Program-made: the position numbers and the translations under genes
Notes under the pieces: generated by a model
What the model was told of the DNA's origin: nothing
Databases searched by the model: none
The model's input: the letters and a program-made list of their open reading frames with translations, nothing else
Shown: positions 58,542 through 64,000 of the stretch, one piece after another
Layout of the letters: the number at the start of each line of letters is the position of its first letter
How positions within the stretch are numbered: the stretch's first letter is position 1
Origin: Streptomyces sp. NBC_00358
GTDB lineage: Bacteria; Actinomycetota; Actinomycetes; Streptomycetales; Streptomycetaceae
Assembly (NCBI RefSeq): GCF_036099295.1
Contig: NZ_CP107976.1
Coordinates: 3,100,001-3,164,000 of the forward strand
Direction: 5' to 3'
DNA length: 64,000 nt

Positions 58542-59380
58542 CAGCTCAGCAGCTCCGTGGTGGTGACCGCGCGCAGGCCGCGCCGGTCGAGTTCGTGCAG
58601 GAGGGCGGGGAGGGCGGCGACCGTGTCGGCGTATCCGAAGTGCATGCTCACGACGGAGCCGGGGCGGACTTCGGCGAGGACCTTGCGGGTGACCGCGGCG
58701 GCTCCCGGCGAGGTGTAGTCGAGGGAGTCGACGTCGTAGGAGAGCGTGTGCGGGTAGCCCGCGTCGCGGGCGAGGCGTTGGACCAGGGGGGAGGCCCGCG
58801 GGCTCCGGGAGGGCCGGAACCAGGTGCCGATCGAGCCGGTGAGCCGCTTGAGGCGGTCCGCGCAGCCCCGGATCTCCGCGGCCGCCTCCGTCGGTGACAT
58901 GGCGTTGATGTCGAGGTGGCGCAGGGTGTGATTGCCGAGGTCGTGGCCGCCGTCGAGGATGCGGCGGGCGAGGCCGGGGTGCTCGTCGAGCCAGCTTCCG
59001 ACGGCCAGGACGGTGACGTGGGCGCCGGCCTTCTCCGCCTCGCCGAGAAGCGATTCGGCGACGGCGGGGTCGCCCTGGCCGTGGAAGGTGAGGGCCACCC
59101 TGGACGGCTGGGTGCGCGGGCCGTGGGTGATCTCGGAGGGCTGGGCGGGATAGCGGCGGGGGGCGGTGGCGGGTACGGGGGCTCCGTGGGTCGCCGTGGC
59201 GGGGGGTGCGCTGGGTGCGGCCGGGGGTGTCGTGAGGGCGTGGGGGTGGGTGGCTCGCGTGCTGGAACAGCCTGCGGTGACTCCGGCGGCGAGGGTTCCT
59301 GCGGTGAGCGCGAGTCCCGTGAGCAGGGCCGCGCGCCGGGGCGGGGTGGCGGCTGCGTGGTCTTCGGCGGGCGTGGTCAC
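58541..59380 (-). CDS. NodB-fold lipoprotein (polysaccharide deacetylase-like) lacking the usual Asp-Asp
   Basis: A 279-residue lipoprotein with a signal peptide (RRAALLTGLALTAGTLAAGV) and lipobox VTAGC, a Pro/Thr/Ala linker, then a NodB domain from about residue 95. Motif 1 should read TFDDGP, but here it is LTFHGQGDP, so the metal and catalytic Asp pair is lost. Motif 2 is intact (GNHTLRHLD), the Arg motif is FRPSRSPRA, and later YDVDSLDY and MHFGY. It starts with GTG. Either the metal site is rebuilt or it is a binding protein. The downstream propeller gene overlaps it, so they act as a pair on the cell surface. Confidence 0.82.
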   Translation of the reverse strand: MTTPAEDHAAATPPRRAALLTGLALTAGTLAAGVTAGCSSTRATHPHALTTPPAAPSAPPATATHGAPVPATAPRRYPAQPSEITHGPRTQPSRVALTFHGQGDPAVAESLLGEAEKAGAHVTVLAVGSWLDEHPGLARRILDGGHDLGNHTLRHLDINAMSPTEAAAEIRGCADRLKRLTGSIGTWFRPSRSPRASPLVQRLARDAGYPHTLSYDVDSLDYTSPGAAAVTRKVLAEVRPGSVVSMHFGYADTVAALPALLHELDRRGLRAVTTTELLS

Positions 59381-59623
59381 CGGACCATTTAAGGGTGAAT
59401 CGGCCGAAAAACCGGCGATTGGTCTGGCCGGGTGGTGGTGCGGGTCGCTCTGCGGCTTCTGGATACGGGGGTGGCAGGCCCGCGAAACGGAGCGGGATCC
59501 CCTGCTTTTGGATCAGTCGGCGGGGTCTGCGATAGTCGGCGATGCGACCTCCACCCATTGACCCGGGCCACGGTTGTCGCCGGCGGCGCGGTTCACACCC
59601 CATTCCGTTCCGCGACGCCCCTC

Positions 59624-59652
59624 AAGCCCCGGCTGCCACGCGGCCGGGGCTT
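59624..59652. terminator. 10-bp hairpin AAGCCCCGGC/GCCGGGGCTT
   Basis: Perfect 10-base arms around a 9-base loop with a TT at the right end. It lies downstream of the leftward ATP-binding gene and is the likely terminator of it. Confidence 0.65.
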
Positions 59653-59681
59653 CTGCGTACCGGGTTTCCGCGTGCCGGGCT

Positions 59682-59711
59682 TCCGCGGACAGGACCTCCG
59701 CGGACAGGACC
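59682..59711. repeat. 15-bp tandem direct repeat
   Basis: TCCGCGGACAGGACC is present twice head to tail. It lies outside genes, between the ATP-binding gene and its hairpin. Confidence 0.85.
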
Positions 59712-59807
59712 TGGGTGAACCCGGGCTCACGCGAACGGGGTCCACGCCTCGGGGCTCGCGCGCGGGGGCGGGCAGGCGCAGGGGCGGGGTCGGACACAGG
59801 GGTCGGA

Positions 59808-60323
59808 TCAGCGGTCGGCGACGCGCATCTCGAACCAGGTGGTCTTGCCCCGGGGCAGCAGATCGACGCCCCAGCGGTCGGAGAGCTTGTCGACGAGGAA
59901 CAGGCCCCGCCCGCTCAGATCCATCTCCTGGACCGGCATGAGACAGGGAAGGCCGCGGGAGGGGTCACGGACCTCGATACGGATCCAGCCGCGGCGGCGG
60001 CGCATACGGAGTCCGAAGACGCGGGCGCCGGTATGACGTACGGCGTTGCCCACGAGTTCGGAGACGAGTAAGACCGCGTCCTCGGTCATCTTCGGGGACA
60101 GACCCCAGTGCCGCAGCACCACGACCTGGGTGAGCCGCCGCGCGGTGGCGGCGGACTCCGGACGGGACGGCAACGGCACCTCGCCCTCGGTGGGATTGCC
60201 GAACAACTCCAGCGCTTTGAGCGCCCGTTCGTCCTCGACCGCAGGCGTCCAGCGCGCCGCGGTCGCACTGACGTGCCGCCGCGGCTGTTCGATACCCTCC
60301 AGCCCCGCCATGCCCCCCATCAT
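59808..60323 (-). CDS. RsbW-like ATP-binding (anti-sigma-type) protein
   Basis: A 171-residue HATPase_c protein of the serine-protein-kinase anti-sigma type common in Streptomyces. After a variable head come LPSRPESAATARRLTQVVVLRHW (cut), the N-box ELVGNAVRHTGA, the G1-type DPSRGLP and the G2-type LSGRGLFLVDKLSDRWG. It would bind ATP and control a sigma factor or anti-anti-sigma partner, none of which is encoded here. The start at 60323 fits the family; several upstream in-frame Met codons exist. The hairpin at 59624-59652 follows. Confidence 0.84.
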   Translation of the reverse strand: MMGGMAGLEGIEQPRRHVSATAARWTPAVEDERALKALELFGNPTEGEVPLPSRPESAATARRLTQVVVLRHWGLSPKMTEDAVLLVSELVGNAVRHTGARVFGLRMRRRRGWIRIEVRDPSRGLPCLMPVQEMDLSGRGLFLVDKLSDRWGVDLLPRGKTTWFEMRVADR

Positions 60324-60496
60324 GGCCGCCCAGAACCCCCTTCGGGGCCGTTCCACAGGAATACGCCCCCCGGAACGCGACATTCCACACCATCCGATCG
60401 GCATATGCCGGAGGCACTTCAGGGTCGGCGGGGGTCCGTCCGACCTGCCGGAACGAGCCCGTCCGGGGCAATGGCCGACGCTCCCCGACAAGACGC

Positions 60497-60515
60497 GCTT
60501 AAGGTTGCCTTAAGC
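60497..60515. promoter_or_regulatory. Perfect palindrome upstream of the RsbW-like gene
   Basis: GCTTAAGG and CCTTAAGC form 8-base arms with a 3-base centre, about 175 bp before the chosen start. The surrounding bases are AT-richer than average. A regulator site is likely, with a hairpin as the alternative. Confidence 0.4.
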
Positions 60516-60676
60516 CTGGGATAAACCGTCCCATCGGGGGACGCCGGATAAGACATGGCGTCAACTGCAAGTGGATCAGCAGAAATGACGCGAGGAAAAT
60601 CCGCCGTCGAGGCGGCCGTCGGCCCGCCGCAGGGGGACACCGGGAAGCCGTGTCCCCCTCCGGCGCGACGGAGGAC

Positions 60677-61444
60677 TCAGAGGAACTTCGCCTTGCCGGG
60701 GCCCTCTTCGACGAAGCTGCGCATTCCCCGCTCGCGGTCCTCCGTCGCGAACAGGCCCGCGAACCAGTTCCGCTCGATGGCCAGTCCGGTCTCGATGTCC
60801 GTCTCCAGGCCCGCGTCGATCGACTCCTTCGCGGCGCGCAGCGCGATGGCCGGCCCCTGCGCGAGCCGGGCGGCCCAGGCGTGCGCGGCACTGTGGACCT
60901 CGTCGGCGGGGACGACGCGGTCGACCAGGCCGAGCGCGAGCGCCTCGTCGGCCTTGACCATCCGGCCGGTGAAGATGAGGTCCTTGGCCTTGGAGGGGCC
61001 GATCAGCCGGGACAGCCGCTGGGTGCCGCCGGCGCCGGGGATCAGGCCGAGCAGGATCTCGGGCTGGCCCAGCTTGGCGTTGTCCCCGGCGATGCGGTAG
61101 TCGGCGCAGAGGGCGAGTTCGCAGCCACCGCCGAGCGCGTACCCGGTGACGGCGGCGACGACCGGCTTGGGGATGCGGGCGACGGCGGTGAAGGAGTCCT
61201 GCAGGGCCCGGGACCGCACGACCATCGCGGCGTGGTCCATGGCCTGCATCTCCTTGATGTCCGCGCCCGCCGCGAACACCTTCTCCCCGCCGTACAGCAC
61301 CACCGCGCGGACGTCGGGCCGGACCGCGGCCTCCTCGGCCAGTTCCTTGAGGCGGTCCTGCGTCGCGATGTCCAGGGCGTTCATGGGAGGGCGGTCCAGG
61401 CGGATGGTCCCCACGCCTTCGGCCACTTCGAGATGCACAGTCAT
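60677..61444 (-). CDS. Enoyl-CoA hydratase/isomerase
   Basis: A 255-residue crotonase-family enzyme that hydrates or isomerises enoyl-CoA in fatty-acid oxidation. The first lines are MTVHLEVAEGVGTIRLDRPP. The oxyanion-hole motif FAAGADIKEM and the second Gly in ALGGGCELAL are intact. The two catalytic Glu of hydratases appear as QPEILLGLIPGAGG (Glu in PEI) and in the upstream helix CEL. The length is normal. Codons are typical and it is preceded by the L,D-transpeptidase terminator. Confidence 0.9.
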   Translation of the reverse strand: MTVHLEVAEGVGTIRLDRPPMNALDIATQDRLKELAEEAAVRPDVRAVVLYGGEKVFAAGADIKEMQAMDHAAMVVRSRALQDSFTAVARIPKPVVAAVTGYALGGGCELALCADYRIAGDNAKLGQPEILLGLIPGAGGTQRLSRLIGPSKAKDLIFTGRMVKADEALALGLVDRVVPADEVHSAAHAWAARLAQGPAIALRAAKESIDAGLETDIETGLAIERNWFAGLFATEDRERGMRSFVEEGPGKAKFL

Positions 61445-61477
61445 GGAAGCAGGTTAGTGGCCGTTAACGGCAACGGG

Positions 61478-61506
61478 CCCGGTGTGCTGGGTCACAGCAC
61501 ACCGGG
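61478..61506. terminator. 12-bp hairpin downstream of L,D-transpeptidase 1
   Basis: CCCGGTGTGCTG and CAGCACACCGGG pair perfectly around a 5-base loop. It stands between the transpeptidase stop and the next gene, on the leftward strand. Confidence 0.8.
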
Positions 61507-61527
61507 TCCGTCGAGCAGCGGTGGTCC

Positions 61528-61578
61528 GGTCCGGTCCGGCGCGATGGGCCGGACCGGACCGGCGCGATGGGCCGGACC
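61528..61578. repeat. Duplicated 18-mer with overlapping hairpin
   Basis: GGCGCGATGGGCCGGACC occurs at 61538 and 61561. It overlaps an inverted repeat, GGTCCGGTCCGG with CCGGACCGGACC (61528-61560). All this lies within 65 bp of the transpeptidase stop and probably adds to termination. Confidence 0.8.
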
Positions 61579-61590
61579 TCTCGGGAGCGG

Positions 61591-62841
61591 CTACTTGGTC
61601 CAGTCCGACCAGGACATGTTCCAGCCGTTGAGGCCGTTGTCCGGGGCGACCGTCCTGTCGTGGGAGTGCTTCACGATCACCACGTCGCCGATCATCGAGC
61701 TGTTGTAGAACCAGGCCGACGGCACCTTGCTGTCGTAGCCGCCGCGCACGTCACGCAGACCGACGCAGCCGTGGCTGGCGTTGTAGTTGCCGAAGGCGCC
61801 GCCACCCCAGTAGTTGCCGTGGATGAAGGTTCCCGAGTTGGTCAGGCGCTGGGCGTGCGGCACGTCCTTGATGTCGTACTCGCCGCCGTAACCGACCGTC
61901 TCGCCGTTCATGCGGGTCACCTCAAGGCGCTCGCTGATGACCATCTGGCCGTTCCAGGTCTCGTAGCCCAGCTTGCCCGTGGTGATCGGGAGCGTCCTGA
62001 GGACCTTGCCGTCCCGCCTGACGACCATCTTGTGCGTCTTGGCGTCGACGGTGCTGACCTGGCTGCGGCCGATCGTGAACTTCACGGTCCTGGCCTGCTT
62101 GCCGTAGACACCGGGGCGGCCCTCGACACCGTCGAGGTTGAAGTGGACGGTGACCTTCGTCCCGGCCGCCCAGTAGTGCTCGGGACGGAAGTCGAGACGG
62201 TCGTTGCCGAACCAGTGGCCCTCGACGTCGACCGCCGGCTCGGTCGTGAAGGTGATGGCCTTCCTGACGTCGTCGGGGTGCGTGATGCCCCGGGTGAAGT
62301 GGATCGAGAAGGGCATCCCGACGCCCACCTTCGAGCCGTCCTCCGGCGTGTAGATGCCGACGAACGTGTTCTTCGGGGTCAGCGTGGTGAACGCGGCCTC
62401 CTCGGCCGCCTCACGGCCCCCGGCGTCCTTGGCCACCGCGTGGACCTTGTACTTGGTGGCCGCGGCGAGGTGGGTCGAGGGCGTCCAGGTGGCGCCCCCG
62501 TCCGTGATGCTGCCCTTGACAGCGTTGCCCTTGGTGTCCTCGACGGCGACCTCGGTCAACTTGCCCTTGACCGCGGTCACCTTGAGGGCGCCACTGGTCT
62601 TCACGTCGGCGGCGCCGTCCTTCGGGGCGATGGTCACCACGGCCTGCGAGGCCTTGGTGTCCGCGGTGCCGCTGGAGCTCTTGCCCTTGCCGTCACCGGA
62701 GCCGGACCCCTGGTCCGAACTCCCTCCCCCGCCGCAGGCGGTCACGGCGAGCAGCAGAACTCCCAGCAGCAGCGCCAGGATTCCCTTGCTCTTGTGTGTC
62801 CGCGCGCCAACCGACGCCCCCGATATCGGTCGCCCGTTCAA
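61591..62841 (-). CDS. L,D-transpeptidase lipoprotein 1
   Basis: A 416-residue lipoprotein that would make 3-3 cross-links in peptidoglycan or attach proteins. The signal peptide (KSKGILALLLGVLLLAVTAC) ends in lipobox VTAC. Two Ig-like domains (about 60-240) follow, then a YkuD domain with the catalytic Cys359 in SHGCVGLRD, preceded by HGNYWGGG. It starts with TTG: GAGGGGAGAG lies 6 bases upstream and no other in-frame start precedes the signal. An adjacent paralogue lies upstream, so this is a tandem pair. Confidence 0.92.
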   Translation of the reverse strand: MNGRPISGASVGARTHKSKGILALLLGVLLLAVTACGGGGSSDQGSGSGDGKGKSSSGTADTKASQAVVTIAPKDGAADVKTSGALKVTAVKGKLTEVAVEDTKGNAVKGSITDGGATWTPSTHLAAATKYKVHAVAKDAGGREAAEEAAFTTLTPKNTFVGIYTPEDGSKVGVGMPFSIHFTRGITHPDDVRKAITFTTEPAVDVEGHWFGNDRLDFRPEHYWAAGTKVTVHFNLDGVEGRPGVYGKQARTVKFTIGRSQVSTVDAKTHKMVVRRDGKVLRTLPITTGKLGYETWNGQMVISERLEVTRMNGETVGYGGEYDIKDVPHAQRLTNSGTFIHGNYWGGGAFGNYNASHGCVGLRDVRGGYDSKVPSAWFYNSSMIGDVVIVKHSHDRTVAPDNGLNGWNMSWSDWTK

Positions 62842-63023
62842 AATTGTCTCTCCCCTCGCACGGCCTGTGAGCAGGCCCGCACTCCAGCGCGTCCCACGCG
62901 CGTATCGCGCTAATTAATCACACGACCAGGAGCGATGGATCCCCGGGGAGGTCACCGTTCAGTCCCAACTTCGGCCGTGCGGGGCGCGGCTGGAGCCCAC
63001 CGTGCGCATACCCTTATATCGGG
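62842..63023. promoter_or_regulatory. Spacer between the two L,D-transpeptidase genes
   Basis: This 182-bp gap holds the only AT-rich patch nearby (CTAATTAATCAC at 62909-62920, on the leftward strand a GTGATTAATTAG) about 75 bp before the TTG start. It is the probable promoter of L,D-transpeptidase 1. The second patch, near 63010, is close to the end of the upstream paralogue. Confidence 0.45.
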
Positions 63024-64000
63024 TTACTTCACCGCCCCACCCCTTTTCCACGCCTTCCATCCCATGTTCCAGCCGCCGAGTCCGTTGTCGGGGGCCACCT
63101 TCTTGTCCTTGCTGTGCACGACCTCGATGACGTCCCCGATGAGGCTGCGGTCGAAGAACCAGCCCGCCGGGGTGTCCGAGCTGCCGCCCTTCACGTCCCG
63201 CAGACCGACGCAGCCATGACTCACGTTGGTGTTGCCGAAGGCGTCCGGTGCCCAGTAGTTGCCGTGCAGGAAGGTCCCGGAGTCGGTCAGGCGCATCGCG
63301 TGCGGAACGTCGGGGATGTTGTACTCGCCGCCGAAGCCGACGGTCCGGCTGTTCATCCGGGTCACTTCGAGCATCTCCGTGACGACCATCTTCCCGTTGT
63401 ACGTCGTCGACTTCGGCGCGCCCGCCGTGATCGGGACCGTGGCGATGAGGTCACCGTCGCGGCGCACCTCCATGGTGTGCGCGCTCGCGTCGACGAGCGA
63501 GGTCTGGCTGCGGCCGACGGTGAACGAGAAGGTCCTGGACTGGAGTCCGTACACCCCCGGTGCCCCTTCGACGTCACGCAGCCGCAGCGACACGGTGACC
63601 TTCGTGCCCGGCCTCCAGTACCGCTCGGGGCGGAAGTCGAGGCGGCCGTCGCCGAACCAGTGGGCGCGGATGTCCACCGCCGGCACGGCCCGCACCCGGA
63701 TGGCGCGCTCGACGGCGGCCCGGTTCTCGATCTCCCGGTTGAACTGGAGGGAGACGATCATTCCGGTGCCCACCACGGACCGGTCCTCCGGGGTGACGTA
63801 TCCGATGAACCGCTGGCCGGGGACGGCCGTGGTGAACGTGGTGTGCCGTGCCGAGCGGTGCCCGCTCCCGTCCAGGGCCACCGCGTCGACGGTGTACTTG
63901 GCGGCCAGCGCGAGCCGCGTCCCGTCCGGTCTCCAGGACAGGCCGTCGTCGCTGATGCGCCCCGGCACCGGGGACTCCTCGGCGTCCTGGGACCTGACGA
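63024..64000 (-). CDS. L,D-transpeptidase 2 (5' end outside window)
   Basis: The frame is open to base 64000, so the N-terminus is missing; about 325 residues are seen. The Ig-like domains (HWFGDGRLDFRPERYW) and the YkuD domain (HGNYWAPDAFG, SHGCVGLRDVKGG) are intact, including the catalytic Cys. It is clearly homologous to transpeptidase 1 in the same order, by eye about half identical. A lipobox would be expected beyond the edge. Tandem duplication is the simplest origin. Confidence 0.92.
   Translation of the reverse strand, partial: VRSQDAEESPVPGRISDDGLSWRPDGTRLALAAKYTVDAVALDGSGHRSARHTTFTTAVPGQRFIGYVTPEDRSVVGTGMIVSLQFNREIENRAAVERAIRVRAVPAVDIRAHWFGDGRLDFRPERYWRPGTKVTVSLRLRDVEGAPGVYGLQSRTFSFTVGRSQTSLVDASAHTMEVRRDGDLIATVPITAGAPKSTTYNGKMVVTEMLEVTRMNSRTVGFGGEYNIPDVPHAMRLTDSGTFLHGNYWAPDAFGNTNVSHGCVGLRDVKGGSSDTPAGWFFDRSLIGDVIEVVHSKDKKVAPDNGLGGWNMGWKAWKRGGAVK

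Larger units (their letters stand above)
59381..59807. other. 427-bp gene-free region before the NodB-like gene
   Basis: No convincing gene is present; a leftward 94-codon frame (59513-59797) with Ala/Glu repeats is a by-product of DNA repeats. It holds the promoter of the NodB-propeller pair near its left end, a 10-bp hairpin at 59624-59652 and a 15-bp direct repeat at 59682-59711. A tRNA was considered and rejected because no cloverleaf can be drawn. Confidence 0.6.

Noticed and set aside
59560..59625. A tRNA-like stretch (GGTTCACACC)
   Set aside because: The T-arm does not pair, and no acceptor stem or anticodon arm can be drawn.
59513..59797. A leftward 94-codon frame with LSAEVLSAEA repeats
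   Set aside because: The repeat comes from a 15-bp DNA duplication; there is no ribosome site and a terminator-like hairpin lies within it.

Overview
This 64-kb window is ordinary chromosome from a Streptomyces or a close relative. The support is very high G+C with a strong third-position bias, GTG and TTG starts, many lipoproteins and small actinobacterial protein families, and a gene order (ligA, rmdB, gatCAB, mnmA, peptide ABC transporter, gcvT-gcvH-glyA-sdaA) that I recall from the core of the S. coelicolor chromosome around SCO5450-SCO5511. I see no rRNA, tRNA, CRISPR array, insertion sequence or prophage. The large antisense frames (up to about 1,080 codons) are high-GC shadows of real genes.

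Layout. 1-4.7 kb: the N-terminal part of a membrane protein that is probably a c-di-GMP enzyme, a 2-hydroxyacid dehydrogenase divergent from an aldo/keto reductase, a secreted sugar-dehydrogenase-like lipoprotein, and a small protein with a Gln-Glu hexanucleotide-repeat tail. 4.8-12.5 kb: a giant LuxR-type (LAL) regulator, small hypothetical and membrane proteins, a GNAT acetyltransferase and an MmpL exporter. 12.6-16.2 kb: the gatC-gatA-small ORF-gatB operon for Gln-tRNA/Asn-tRNA amidotransferase, closed by a perfect hairpin. 16.3-29.6 kb: rmdB (GGDEF-EAL), ligA, a MetE-like half protein, SDR, LOG-like protein, hydrolase, mnmA, a cell-wall amidase, a Tat-exported multicopper oxidase and a cysteine desulfurase. 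The desulfurase plausibly supplies sulfur to MnmA.

29.8-38 kb: small membrane proteins, a FabR-like TetR regulator with its own operator-like repeats, a Pro-Ser-Gly-repeat lipoprotein, a WYL regulator divergent from a mycothiol-isomerase-like protein, a thioesterase, a membrane-anchored esterase whose repetitive tail overlaps a convergent TRIC-type channel gene, and a secreted M1 peptidase. 38-44.4 kb: a complete peptide ABC transporter (permease C, binding lipoprotein, permease B, ATPases D and F). 44.8-52.3 kb is the most coherent block: two SseB-like (enhanced serine sensitivity) genes, a P-loop protein, then a tandem glycine riboswitch driving gcvT-gcvH-glyA with sdaA behind. This is a one-carbon/glycine/serine module; gcvP is not here.

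52.3-64 kb: a VapC remnant, a small GH25 lysozyme, an alanine-dehydrogenase-family enzyme, an F420/NADP-type oxidoreductase, a two-EF-hand protein, a frame-disrupted MerR regulator, a GNAT protein, a translationally coupled pair (NodB-fold lipoprotein lacking the usual catalytic Asp-Asp, and a beta-propeller lipoprotein), an RsbW-like ATP-binding protein, an enoyl-CoA hydratase and two tandem L,D-transpeptidases, the last cut by the window edge. I found no clearly new multi-gene system. The best leads are the SseB pair beside the serine/glycine module, the atypical NodB/propeller pair, a BldD-like box upstream of the first gene, and several repeat-driven or overlapping coding ends.
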